Positions 10,147 to 20,860 of a DNA stretch of 64,000 nucleotides are shown here, one piece after another. The stretch is from contig JAQJVL010000103.1 of assembly GCA_035578905.1 (NCBI GenBank), forward strand, positions 1,903,947 to 1,967,946, in the 5' to 3' direction. A program made the translations under genes and the position numbers. Each line of letters starts with the position of its first letter. Position 1 is the first letter of the stretch. Source of the DNA: Stictocephala bisonia (taxonomy: Eukaryota; Arthropoda; Insecta; Hemiptera; Membracidae). A model generated the notes under the pieces. It saw only the letters and a list, made by a program, of their open reading frames with translations, searched no databases and had not been told where the DNA came from.

Positions 10147-11786
10147 GATCCATTTTATAAATGATCTGTGTAATGCAAAATTTTATGGTGAACTAACATC
10201 CTTTGCGGATGACACTGCTTTATGCTATGTGAAAGATAATTGGAATGACATTGAGGAAGCTATGAATTTCGACTTTCAAGCACTACAGTGGTGGTTCTCT
10301 GACAACCATATGTTGTTAAGTCCGGAAAAAACAAAATTTATCAATTTCAGTTTAAGACAAAGAGTCTTCTTTACAAATGAAATTATATACAATTGTACAA
10401 AATGCTTATGTAGTAAGACATGCTGTACGGAGTGTGCTGTTATTGGGCAGGCAGACAATATTAAATATTTGGGAATTTTTCTTGATGAAGAGCTTAATTG
10501 GAAAATGCATGTTCAAGATTTAAAAAATAAACTTAATAAAACGTTAAGATATTTTTATTTCTTAAAAAATATCTGTAGTGAACAAACATTGAGAGTAATA
10601 TATTTTTCCCTTGTACATAGTAGAATAGATTACGGGCTCTTTTGTTGGGGTGGGACTTATGAATCAAATATTAGGCACATATTTATACAAGAAAAAAAGT
10701 TTATTCGAATAATTTGTAAGAAAGGTCCAATGGAAGCATCATATCATTTATTTTTAAAACAACAGATTTTACCATTAAAATATATGTTTGTTCATAAAGT
10801 TTTAAAAATGTACTATGTAATGAAGAGAAATTTGCCTGAAATTGTCGAAATACATAAAGTTAAGCTAAGAAAAAAGGATGTATTTATGGTTCCCAAACCA
10901 AATCTCACTTTCTATACAAAAAGTTATTTATTTCTGGGACCAAAAATGTTTAACTCAATACCAATTGTTCTGCAAAATTTGAAAAATATAAAATTATTTT
11001 CCAACAAAGTAAAAAATTGGTTATTAAAGCAAGAAAGTATAGATTACCTTGTAAATATTCAAGTTTAAAGCAATACACTTTCAAACATATTTTTATTATT
11101 CATTTATAATCGTATAAATTTTAATACCTTATAAATACTTATTCACTGTATCATATATTTATTTCAGATAACATAGTAAAGTATACATATTTGGCAGACG
11201 TGGGAAAGTTAACAATTATTTTTAACTGAATAAATTCTTGGACAAACAACAATGGGACACGTTGGGTGTGTTTACTAATTATGGGCAGGGCAGGAAGATG
11301 GCGGAAAGGGATGGGATGTAACTCATGACTTTGTTTGTCGGCGAATACTTGGGATTGAGGAAAACCATATTTGGTTAGTCATAAATTGTTTCGTTTTTAT
11401 TTTGTTTCCTATTATTGTATTATATAGCTATACTGTTAGGGTTAGGATAACATTAAATTTAGAGTTAAGGTTTAAGCTATTTATGTTTTTATATTAGTGT
11501 TTATATTTTGAAGAATTGGGATTTTTTATTTTAAATTAATATTATTTGCTCATGCGCATATTAAGATTTATTTGAAAAGAAGGAACCTCTAAAACAGGCA
11601 TTGCCTTAGGAGGTCCTAGTATTTTCTTGAAATATGTAATTTATGAAAGGTTTTGTTCTAGTAGTATAAGTTTTATTTTGTTAACAGAGAATTAAGAAGA
11701 AACCTTTTTATGTTTGAATGTAATTATATGTATTTTATGTATATATTTCGAGAAAATAAATATATTCTTATTCTTCTTATTCTTCT
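10147..11786 (+). mobile_element. 5'-truncated non-LTR retrotransposon
   Basis: An element of about 1640 bp: the C-terminal part of a reverse transcriptase (10148-11068), about 720 bp of 3' UTR, and a short TTCTTA-type simple repeat at the 3' end after AAATAAATATA (about 11755-11786). Both flanks are units of the same 31-bp minisatellite, and the candidate target-site duplication is TAATTT. Removing the element plus one TAATTT rejoins the minisatellite in phase. The 5' truncation is typical of target-primed reverse transcription. Confidence 0.8.
10148..11068 (+). CDS. Reverse transcriptase C-terminal fragment (jockey/CR1-like)
   Basis: An open frame of about 306 codons enters directly from the truncation junction, so no native start is present; the upstream TTG lies in the minisatellite. 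HFINDL (residues 3-8) precedes SFADDTAL, where FADD (about 20-23) is the catalytic palm motif of non-LTR reverse transcriptases. KYLGIFLDEELNWK (107-120) and SLVHSRIDYGLFCWGG (155-170) are the usual thumb-region landmarks of jockey/CR1-type elements. A Cys cluster C-x2-C-x-C-x3-CC-x2-C (84-97) comes before KYLG. The fingers, the endonuclease and the GVPQGS-type motif are missing, so it cannot act alone. The frame has no internal stop, which suggests a fairly recent insertion. Clade assignment between jockey and CR1 is uncertain. Confidence 0.85.
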   Translation: MHFINDLCNAKFYGELTSFADDTALCYVKDNWNDIEEAMNFDFQALQWWFSDNHMLLSPEKTKFINFSLRQRVFFTNEIIYNCTKCLCSKTCCTECAVIGQADNIKYLGIFLDEELNWKMHVQDLKNKLNKTLRYFYFLKNICSEQTLRVIYFSLVHSRIDYGLFCWGGTYESNIRHIFIQEKKFIRIICKKGPMEASYHLFLKQQILPLKYMFVHKVLKMYYVMKRNLPEIVEIHKVKLRKKDVFMVPKPNLTFYTKSYLFLGPKMFNSIPIVLQNLKNIKLFSNKVKNWLLKQESIDYLVNIQV

Positions 11787-12417
11787 TAATTTTAAATATT
11801 CTACTTTACCCATTATATAATTTTAAATATTCTACTTTACCCATTCTATAATTTTAAATATTCTACTTTACCCATTTTATAATTTTAAATATTCTACTTT
11901 ACCCATTCTATAATTTTAAATATTCTACTTTACCCATTATATAATTTTAAATATTCTACTTTACCCATTCTATAATTTTAAATATTCTACTTTACCCATT
12001 TTATAATTTTAAATATTCTACTTTACCCATTCTATAATTTTCAATATTCTACTTTACCCATTCTATAATTTTAAATATTCTACCTTACCCATGCTATAAT
12101 TTTAAATATTCTATCTTACCTATTTTATAATTTTAAATATTCTTCCTTACCCATTCTATAATTTTAAATATTCTACCTTGCCCATTCTATAATTTCAAAT
12201 ATTCTACCTTACCTATTCTATAATTTTAAATATTCTACCTTACCCATTCTATAATTTTAAATATTCTACCTTGCCCATTCTATAATTTCAAATATTCTAC
12301 CTTACCTATTCTATAATTTTAAATATTCTACCTTACCCATTCTATAATTTTAAATATTCTACTTTACCCATTCTATAATTTTAAATATTCTACCTTACCC
12401 ATTCTATAATTTTAAAA
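11787..12417. repeat. Minisatellite, 31-bp unit, about 20 copies
   Basis: The unit is ttttaaatattct + ACTTTACCCATTCTATAA; successive starts at 11790, 11821 and 11852 confirm 31 bp. Variants alternate between 'ctactttaccc' and 'ctaccttaccc', the second dominating in the right half. The array is interrupted on its left by the retrotransposon at 10147-11786. Confidence 0.95.
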
Positions 12418-13485
12418 TAGTAAATCAATACGCCAATGAATAAACAAACAGAATCAATCAAAACATTTTAATAATATTTTTTAAATAATAGAATTTTGAC
12501 CTAAACGTATGAAGCAAATAAAATATCTGTCTTGCATCAAAAATATACTAAATATACAAAAAAATTAGGGGTTTGCGAAATCTACAGATTACAACTATCG
12601 GAGTTTCATTACGTTTATAAGTTTAGCCCTGGATTCAAACTGTGAAATGTTTATCAAAACCAAAAGAACTGCAGGAAATAGATACTTTTCTGCACTGCGC
12701 ACTAACAAGATTCTTAAAGTCTCTCTGAAAGGTTTCAGACAATTAGGTGCATATTTGTAGGAGTAGGCGAGCGTAACGTTGGTGAAAGGTCTAGTTTAGT
12801 TAACATTATAAATAGCAAGATTATGGTTAGTCGTGGGATGTTTGGTATTTTGCTACATTTGGGTCAGCACGACATTGTGAGTCTTAAAATGAACGTAAAA
12901 GTTCAATAAAGATAGCTTTTCTTCATCTGGATCAATCTTAAGTTATAGAATGTAGTGGTTATTAAATATAATAAAAAAAGACTGATATAATTGTAAAAAC
13001 TGCAGCAGACCTACTTTTATAGGAATATTTGTTCTTACCAATTAATGATGACAAGTATTTTTACATAGCGTGATTAGAAAACGATCGTTTAACCTTTGAT
13101 ATTGTGTTTATATGAATCGATTGTCGATGTTAATAGTATTTAGTTTGAATTCCAGCTCTTTGGGGACAAGATTAAATGGCAGAGGAGATTATATTTTCTA
13201 TCGAATTTGATGCCCTGTCTGACCATCCTACATTAACCAACATTACATACCCATACAGCCCCCAGCATTCTGCGGTGTTAATGTCGAAAACCACCATTAA
13301 GTGCCATAAAATAAAGTGAACACGAAGATGATCTCACCACTTAACGACATGTTAGTCACCACTGACCTCTCTTATGTCGATGCAACCTTTAATGGTGTTA
13401 TTAAAGCTGAAACTAATTTTGAAGGAACAATTTTATTTTAGGAAGCAATGTCGGAACCATACCGTCTTCTATCTAATCTCCATAC
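12418..13485. other. Unannotated stretch
   Basis: Nothing supported: A+T-rich, no exon-like island, no repeat shared with the rest of the window that I could see. Confidence 0.5.
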
Positions 13486-14335
13486 ACTCTATGTATACAA
13501 TTTGTATATATTCACAGGGCGATTAGTGGAAGTCTACCCCCCCCCCCCACTTCTACAGCACATTCTACTAGCAAAAATAAGAAAAAATGTATATATAAGT
13601 ATAGGTCCAAAAACGCTTTGTTAGCGAGTTACCGAAAGGAATAAAAAAATCAGACAAAGTTCTGGAAAACGCAGCAAAAGTAGTTCACAAAAAAGCTTCA
13701 ACGTTATCGATAATTATGGCCCCATTTTTTAACTTCTACTATTCAAGTTTGCTCGAAACAATCAATAAAAAAAAATAGTAATTTATTATCCTAAGTAAAT
13801 TTTTTTGTATTTATTTTTGTTTTAATTTTGACAAATTACATCAATGTTCTGATAAATAAGTTCTCTACATCTATTTTTGACAATTTTATGTATGCCTTCA
13901 TCTAAGGTCCACTGATATAACCAACCTAAAATCTAGGACCCCAACTTGTGGTGAAGTCTTTACATGCACATCAAACGTAAAAAATGGGATTTCAAGCCTT
14001 GATTTCTTGTATTAAATACTGAATTGGTCAAAAACTACTAAACATACAGTTCTTAATTCTAATAGTTTCTTTTTCAGCTCAGTTTTCATGAGATAAAAAA
14101 TGTCCTCTTATTTTACGTATTCTCAAATTCAGTATAAGCTTTATTTCAATCTTTGCTCAGGAATCATGCTCATACATTTTGCTAGTTGCAACTCAATAAA
14201 GAGGCATTTTGAGACCATTGTCTACATAACATATTTTCGATATTTTAACTATTAGAATGAGGTGTAGAAGGGGGTAGGTAGGGGGGAGAATTTCCTGTAC
14301 ATTTGCATTAGTATATACAATTATTAGCAGATGCA
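13486..14335. mobile_element. Possible element with ~80-bp imperfect terminal inverted repeats
   Basis: The left end (aatttgtatatatt ... poly-C at about 13538-13549 ... CACTTCTACAGCACATTCTA) pairs with the reverse complement of the right end (14245-14335: gtatatacaatt ... g-rich tract ... TAGAATGAGGTGTAGAAG). Similarity continues inward ('ctagcaaaaata' / 'atagttaaaata'). Identity is modest and the ends are not sharply defined, so a diverged MITE is only a suggestion. Confidence 0.4.
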
Positions 14336-14642
14336 CTTTTACCAATCAAAAATACACGCGGCTTGAAAAGCAGTGTTACTAGAAAGATGCATGAACTAGC
14401 TGGCAAGGATAATTGAAAATGACTCTAGTTTGCTTGCTCTCGTCTAAGCTATCGAAAAAAGTGTAAAGAGACTATTTACGCGATACATGTGTCTGAATAG
14501 AAGGTAGACAACATAATTAAAAGCCAGTGGTGTTTTTATGTGTGAGGTTGCCGTTAATAGTGTGCTGAGAGAAAGGGACATATTCTTCAAAGTTGAAATT
14601 ACAAAGTGTAACGTCTCTAGAATCAACTTTCACATCTCTCCT

Positions 14643-15433
14643 CCTGGCCTATCAAACACGACATTATCAAAAATCACAAACTTTTACACCTTACCCCCAG
14701 ACTCAGCAAACACGACACTATCAAAAATCACAAACTTTTACACCTTACCCCCTGGCTCAGCAAACACGACACTATCAAAAATCACAAACTTTTACACCTT
14801 ACCCCCTGGCTCAGCAAACACGAAATTATCAAAAATTACAAACTTTTACACCTTACCCCCTGGCTCAGCAAACACGAAATTATCAAAAATTACCAACTTT
14901 TACACCTTACCCCCTGGCTCAGAAAACACGAACTTATCAAAATTACAAACTTTTACACCTTACCCCCTGGCTCAGCAAACACGAAATTATCAAAAATTAC
15001 AAACTTTTACACCTTACCCCCTGGCTCAGCAAACACGAAATTATCAAAAATTACAAACTTTTACACCTTACCCCCTGGCTCAGCAAATACGACACTATCA
15101 AAAATCACAAACTTTTACACCTTACCCCCTGGCTCAGCAAACACGAAATTATCAAAAATTACAAACTTTTACACCTTACCCCCTGGCTCAGCAAACACGA
15201 CACTATCAAAAATCACAAACTTTTACACCTTACCCCCTGGCTCAGCAAACACGAAATTATCAAAAATTACAAACTTTTACACCTTACCCCCTGGCTCAGC
15301 AAACACGACACTATCAAAAATCACAAACTTTTACACCTTACCCCCTGGCTCAGCAAACACGAAATTATCAAAAATTACCAACTTTTACACCTTACCCCCT
15401 GGCTCAGAAAACACGAAATTATCAAAAATTACG
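14643..15433. repeat. Minisatellite, 54-bp unit, about 14.6 copies
   Basis: The unit is CTGGCTCAGCAAACACGA + 'Y/AAYTATCAAAAATYAC' + AAACTTTTACACCTTACCCC, 54 bp. Two variants (gacactatcaaaaatcac and gaaattatcaaaaattac) alternate in the right half. Because 54 is divisible by 3 and the unit has no stop in two plus-strand frames, frames of about 290-300 codons run through it. A 1-bp deletion near 14939-14944 switches the frame without closing it. There is no evidence of a real protein. Confidence 0.95.
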
Positions 15434-15624
15434 AGTTTTGCAAATGTAATATAATGTAAAAAGGAGTATTTTTTAGAACACTCTATCCACCTAACGAAAT
15501 ATTCACAGGACTACATCGAACTGAGTTGACACTCGGTTTCTGAAGTAACTATCAAGTGTACGTTTCCACTAGAGGCAGGAAACGGGGACTAAACACTTTT
15601 TATTGAACTGTATACCCTGCTACT

Positions 15625-15870
15625 AAAGCCCCCCATACACGGGCGAGCATGATCACGAGCACGTTCGCGACGGCGTTGGCGGCGAACATGCTTGCCCGTA
15701 TGTAAGGTCTACGAGCATTCAAACCAGCGAACATATTCGGTTTGGCGCTCGGCTCGTCGGAACCGGCGAGCCTGAGCTCCAACACGGACATGCTCGGCCG
15801 TCTTTGGTCCCCATCATGTTCCAATATGTTCGCGAGCATACTCGCCAGTCACCATCAGCAGGTAGCTTTC
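15625..15870. mobile_element. GC-rich island with a transposon-like end
   Basis: The island starts TAAAGCCCCCCATACACGGG and is rich in 'cgagcatg', 'gttcgc' and 'gccggcgag' words, in sharp contrast to the A+T-rich flanks. A similar start (TAAAGCCCCCTTACATGG) occurs at 33022-33040. This looks like the terminus of a DNA transposon; a PIF/Harbinger-type origin is possible but not demonstrated. The 79-codon minus-strand frame here resembles no family I know. Confidence 0.4.
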
Positions 15871-16019
15871 TACTGTGCTGGTCGGTGAGAATTTTCTTTA
15901 TTTGGATTGGAACACTGCTCAATGTGTTATTATTCTTATTGCAGAAGCAAGACAGAGCTGAATTAGTAAAATAAATTAAACTGCGCAAGTCATGAAGGAT
16001 TACTTAAACTGCGTCTTAG

Positions 16020-16505
16020 ACTTATCACTCGGAAAAGGTGTCAGAGGATCAATTTCTTATCATTGGTCATGTTATGGACTCGGACTCCACTATTGCCTCA
16101 AAAGATGCAAGAAGAAAAATTTGTTATCAGGGGCCTTGTGAAGGACTCGAACTACATCAGAATGTGTAAGGTGAGTGTGTAATTAGCGCTTGCTTTGTGA
16201 AGAACTCGGACCCCCTCATGGCCTCAATAGATGTTATGAAAGTGTGTTATCACTAGCCCTGTGAAGGGCTCTCCCTCATCCCCTCAGCAGGTGTCAGGGG
16301 AGCGTGTTATCACTGGCCCTGTGAAGAACTCTCCCGCATCTCCCTAGCAGGTGTCAGAGAAGCGTGTTATCACTGGCCCTGTGAAGGACTCTCCCTCATC
16401 CCCCCAGCAGGTGTCAGGGGAGCGTGTTATCACTGGCCCTGTGAAGGACTCTCCCTCATCTCCTTAGCAGGTGTCAGGGGAGCGTGTTATCACTGGCCTT
16501 GGGAA
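16020..16505. repeat. Tandem array, 60-bp unit
   Basis: Four successive units from about 16245 to 16505 are in exact 60-bp register: 'gtgttatcactggccctgtgaaggactctccctcatc' then 'agcaggtgtcaggggagc'. Diverged units extend left to about 16020 (e.g. GAACTCGGACCCCCTCATGG near 16202). An inverted, diverged copy lies at 18222-18300. The homogeneous right side and decayed left side suggest growth by unequal exchange on the right. Confidence 0.85.
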
Positions 16506-17146
16506 GGGCGGCTGGGTGGTACGGCGCGCCGGCTGAAAGCTCCGCTCACGTAACGAGTGAGGCAATAGTGAGGTAAAAACCGGTCCAGACTCTCCTCCAA
16601 TGGACTACTTTCCTAATTTGTTGAGAATACAACATGCTCCACCAGGTTGACCAACCGCAGCCCTGCGGTGTTTCTGGTATTCCAAGACCATAGAGTTTAT
16701 TTACGTAAATATGCATTAACCGGCAAACCGGTTGACCACCTTAACTGCAACTGTGTGCAGTGAGAAATTTCCATGAAGAACTTGATATAGTCGTAATCCG
16801 CTGCTGGGAGATCTCACCGTGCCGAAACGACCTAGATACTGTGGTGTCAACACGGTTGAATTGCCGATTGGTCGCAAAATGGAGAGTTTATTTTTTATTT
16901 CTTCAACTAAGGGCAAACTAAATAGTTAATTTACTCTTACTTATCATCTTTAGAAGTTAGTTGCATTTTGTTGTGTATTTAATCATTTCCATGGCCTCTC
17001 TCAAATCTTAAAACTTATCAGAGTCTGTGAAATAAGATCCTTTATTCTTGGGAAGATTTCAGCTAAAATTAACTTATTCTATTTCATTATTTCTATCACA
17101 TTGTATCTAATAATCAGTATTATATTTTAGTTTCATCAAAATTTAT

Positions 17147-17150
<4 letters not shown>
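16506..17150. other. Short GC-rich block, then A+T-rich sequence
   Basis: GGCGCGCCGGC lies near 16524; the block at 16506-16560 is GC-rich and ends the 60-bp array. The rest to 17150 has no recognisable gene or repeat. The 66-codon minus-strand frame at 16716-16916 has no known motif. Confidence 0.4.

Positions 17151-17205
<55 letters not shown>
17151..17205. repeat. (TA)n microsatellite
   Basis: About 27 uninterrupted TA dinucleotides. Confidence 0.98.
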
Positions 17206-17214
<9 letters not shown>

Positions 17215-17340
17215 ATTTTGTCATCTAACGTAGTTTGTGTAATTTTTAGCGTAAAAATCTTATAAAATATTTCATTTTGTTTGTGTTTAGGGATGGTACA
17301 TGGTTGTAATGGTAAAGTCTATTGTACAAAATAATATATT

Positions 17341-18221
17341 TGTATCCCAGACGTTGTTGGAATATCCCTTTACCCTTGTTCTTCATTCCACCACAGACAC
17401 CCCTGATATTGTCGGAAGTTACCACTCACAATGTTCTAGATGCACACTAAAAACACCTTTGACATTGTCAGAAGTCCCCACCAGTCGTGTTCTTTCTCAC
17501 ACTACAAACAACCCTGATATTGTCAGAAGGTACCACCAGCAATTTTCTACATTCACACTACAAACACCTTTGACATTGTCGGAAGGCCCCACCAGCCGTG
17601 TTTTTTACTTACACTACAAACACCCCTGATATTGTCGGAGGGTACCACCAGCAGTTTTCTACATTCACACTACAAACACCTTTGACATTGTCGGAAGGCC
17701 CCACCAGCCGTGTTTTTTACTTACACTACAAACACCCCTGATATTGTCGGAGGGTACCACCAGCAGTTTTCTACATTCACACTACAAACACCTTTGACAT
17801 TGTCGGAAGGCCCCACCAGCCGTGTTTTTTACTTACACTACAAACAACCCTGATATTTTCGGAGGGTACCACCAGCAGTTTTCTACATTCACACTACAAA
17901 CACCTTTGACATTGTCGGAAGGCCCCACCAGCAGTGTTCTTCACTTTTCACTTACACTACAAACGCCCCTGTGTTTTTGGAAGTCTCCACCAGTCGCGTT
18001 CTAAACTCACAATGCAAACAACACCCCTGACATATCGGAAAGTGCCACCAGCCGTGTTTTTCACTTACACTACAAATGCCCCTGATGTTGTCGGAAATCC
18101 CCACCACTCGTGTTCTTCACTCACACTACAAACGCCCTTGATATTGTCGGAAGGTAATACCAGCAGTGTTCTACATTCACACTACAAACGCCCCTGATGT
18201 TGTCGGAAGACCCCACCAGTC
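17341..18221. repeat. Tandem array, 56-bp unit with a 112-bp dimer
   Basis: CCGTGTTTTTTACTTACACT recurs at 17596, 17708 and 17820, exactly 112 bp apart. Each dimer has two related 56-bp halves: '...gatattgtcggagggtaccaccagcagttttctacattc' and '...gacattgtcggaaggccccaccagccgtg'. Flanking units are more diverged. The array resumes at 18301-18372 and 19153-19365 after two interruptions. Confidence 0.9.
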
Positions 18222-18300
18222 GTAACAGGGCCAGTGATAACACACTTTCCTGACATCTAGTGAGGCCATGAGGGGGTCCGAGTTCTTTACAAAGCTAGCG
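18222..18300 (-). repeat. Inverted block of the 60-bp satellite inside the 56-bp array
   Basis: CAGGGCCAGTGATAACACAC and 'aggccatgagggggtccgagttcttta' are the reverse complement of 'gtgttatcactagccctg' and GAACTCGGACCCCCTCATGG of the array at 16.2 kb. 56-bp units lie on both sides. It therefore represents an inverted transfer between two neighbouring satellites about 2 kb apart. Confidence 0.8.
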
Positions 18301-18372
18301 CTAACTACATACATTGTTAGAAGTCCCCACCAGTCGTGTTCTTCACTCACAATACAAACACCCCTGACATAG
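18301..18372. repeat. 56-bp satellite, middle segment
   Basis: 'attgttagaagtccccaccagtcgtgttcttcactcacaatac' plus 'aaacacccctgacatag' continues the array and ends in TGACATAG (18365-18372), the left copy of a target-site duplication. Confidence 0.85.
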
Positions 18373-19152
18373 CTAAAATGCTACTGTCACTAATGCTTTC
18401 CCCATTTTAATAAATGACGCAGAGATCTGTTCTGATTACGATGTGGATTATTTAGGGATAATAACCGATATAAATTTAAATGTTCATTCTCATATTGACA
18501 AAGTTGCATAAAAGATCTGTTCTGGTATTTTTTTCCTTCGCAGACTTTTTTTCTTTTACAGATACAGAAGTTCTTCTGACAACCTATCTGTCACAAATGT
18601 TCCTTATCTGTCATATGCAGTCTCTATATGGGGCGCGGAGAGTTCTCATGTACATAAGATACTTGTCTTAAAAAAAAAAAGGCTGTAAGAGTTAATGTAC
18701 GTCTTCAAAAAGTACAGTCATGTAAAACTATTTTTAGAACTATAAAAATAATGACATTTTGCAAACAATAATGTTTTTGAAACAAAATCAGCAAATTTTT
18801 AAATCTCTTATTCCTCAATCACAATATGAGAGATCAGCAGAAATTAAATATTCCCCAATATAAAACGTCTTAAAAAAAATTCATATTACAATGCTGTGAT
18901 TTTATATAATGCCCTAAATGACGACCTTAAGACTATGGGAGACGTTGTTAAGTTTAAACGTAGTCTCAAATCCTTTTTAATTGAAAAATGTTTTTATTCA
19001 GTTAATGACTTTTTCAATAATCAGTAATTAGGCTACACTGTAATTGTTATTAATGTATGTATTGGTTTTGTATAGTGCCAACAATATTTACGTAAGCCAA
19101 TGCATGTATATTGTTTTTATGGCAATAAAGTTATTTATGATTTGATATGATT
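18373..19152 (+). mobile_element. 5'-truncated non-LTR retrotransposon in a satellite
   Basis: A 780-bp insert flanked by TGACATAG on both sides (18365-18372 and 19153-19160), splitting a 56-bp satellite unit. The 3' end holds GGCAATAAAGTTATTTATGA and then a short gatttgatat repeat, the kind of short-repeat tail seen in CR1/jockey-type elements. The coding part is a decayed reverse transcriptase C-terminus (18423-19027). Confidence 0.85.
18423..19027 (+). pseudogene. Reverse transcriptase C-terminal pseudogene
   Basis: Translation in shifting frames gives DYLGIITDINLNVHSHIDKV (from about 18447), then YLSYAVSIWGAESSHVHKI (about 18594-18651), and finally an NAL-type segment followed by FKRSLKSFLIEKCFYSVNDF and a stop at 19025-19027. 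These are the KYLG, YG/YA-xx-WG and C-terminal landmarks of jockey/CR1-like reverse transcriptases, the same set as at 54.7-55.0 kb. Frameshifts (for example around 18510-18580 and in the A-run at 18671-18680) and stops make it non-functional. The catalytic palm lies upstream of the truncation and is absent. Confidence 0.75.
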
Positions 19153-19365
19153 TGACATAGTCAGAAGTCCCCACCAGTCGTGTTCTTCACTCACAATACA
19201 AACACCCCTGACATAGTCGGAAGGCCCCACCAGACGTGTTCTTCATTCACCCTACAAACATCTCTGACATTGTGGTAAGTTCCCACTAGTGGTTGTTTTT
19301 CACTCACACAGCTAGTACCCCTGACATTGTGAGAAGGTCCCACCGGCCATCGAACGCCCTTGGCA
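19153..19365. repeat. 56-bp satellite, right segment
   Basis: 'tgacatagtcagaagtccccaccagtcgtgttcttcactc' and three more increasingly diverged units. It starts with the right copy of the TGACATAG duplication. Confidence 0.85.
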
Positions 19366-20010
19366 CTGGTTACACAGTCGTCGGCCATGAAGGCACGTGT
19401 ACGTTTTTGTAGTATACAATCCATTGATACTATCATAGTAGCAGTTCACCTCGGTTTTTGTCGTTCTACTTCAGATTATGTTTAGCTGTTATTCTTGACT
19501 TTGACCTGTGGTGTAATCGCATTCCTAGGCTGTTGAACTATTATTTATTCCATCATGCTGTGATGATTACATGCCTTAGTATTATTGTTATTATACTTTA
19601 TGCATATTTATTTCAATAACGGCTATTATATTTTCAGACTATCATAACACTTTAAATCCAATAGGAATCGATAAACTATGCTGTATAAAATATACTCGTT
19701 GTTAGATGTAAATGTACATGAAGAATATGATGGGTGTGTTTCATTCCACTCAACAAATATTCCATATCTAACACTCGGATTTTAAACAGTATCTGTTATA
19801 AACAATCTGTTTTACATATAGACTGGTTACCTAATGTACAGGAATTCATTTTGATAAAAAAATTTCCTTCAATTACGATTTCTGTCAGGCAAAATGATGT
19901 GTAGTTTGACCTATGTATGTTTTAGGTACCATAATATTCCGTACGTGTTAGTGAACCAACAAATGTTTGGTTCGACTTTTACATTTTACGATCCTGAGGA
20001 TAATGCTTTC

Positions 20011-20860
20011 TAGACGAAACTGTGTTTGATGGAAGATTGCCCCGTAACGCTGATGGTTCAGATGAATACTTGCTTGTCAGTTCTTTGATGATTGCCAGAC
20101 GAAACTGTGTTTGATGGAAGATTGCTCCGTAATGCTGATGGGTCAGACCAATACTTGCTTGTCAGTTCTTTGATGATTGCCAGACGAAACTGTGTTTGAT
20201 GGAAGATTGCCCCGTAACGCTGATGGTTCAGATGAATACTTGCTTGTCAGTTCTTTGTTGATTGCCAGACGAAACTGTGTTTGATGAAAGATTTCCCCGT
20301 AACGCTGATGGTTCAGATAATACTTGCTTGTCAGTTCTTTGATGATTGCCAGACGAAACTGTGTTTGATGGAAGATTGCTCCGTAATGCTGATGGGTCAG
20401 ACCAATACTTGCTTGTCAGTTCTTTGATGATTGCCAGACGAAACTGTGTTTGATGGAAGATTGCCCCGTAACGCTGATGGTTCAGATGAATACTTGCTTG
20501 TCAGTTCTTTGTTGATTGCCAGACGAAACTGTGTTTGATTTAAGATTTCCCCGTAACGCTGATGGTTCAGATGAATACTTGCTTGTCAGTTCTTTGATGA
20601 TCGCCAGACGAAACTGTGTTTTATTGAAAATTTCCCCGTAACGCTAATGTGTAAGATGAATACTTGTTTGTAAGTTCTTCAACGATTGCCAAACAAAACT
20701 GTATTTGATTAAAGATTGCCCCCTTCACGCTGTTATGTCGGACGAAATATTTGCTAGGCTGTTTTTAATGATTGCTAGAAAAAATTATGTTTTGAAGGAC
20801 ATCTTTCCCGTAGCGATAATATTGTAGACAAAATAGTTGCTTAGTGATATTCAATAGAAT
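20011..20860. repeat. Tandem array, 85-bp unit with 3-unit higher order
   Basis: AGACGAAACTGTGTTTGATG starts units 85 bp apart (the gaaac word at 20016 and 20101, and so on). About seven well-kept units are followed by three decaying ones to about 20860. Variant marks (gctccgtaatgc with gggtcagaccaat; gccccgtaacgc with ttcagatgaat and ctttgttgatt; atttccccg) recur in order, so units 2-3-4 match units 5-6-7, a higher-order period of about 255 bp. Confidence 0.9.

Noticed and set aside
15600..15988. Protein gene in the GC-rich island at 15.6-15.9 kb
   Set aside because: Two overlapping minus-strand frames without a recognisable domain, within sequence that looks like a transposon end.
20011..20700. 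TGATGA...GAAAC words in each 85-bp unit, like a hammerhead ribozyme satellite
   Set aside because: The segment between TGATGA and GAAAC (ttgccagac) cannot form stem II, and the first core base is T, not C, in most units.
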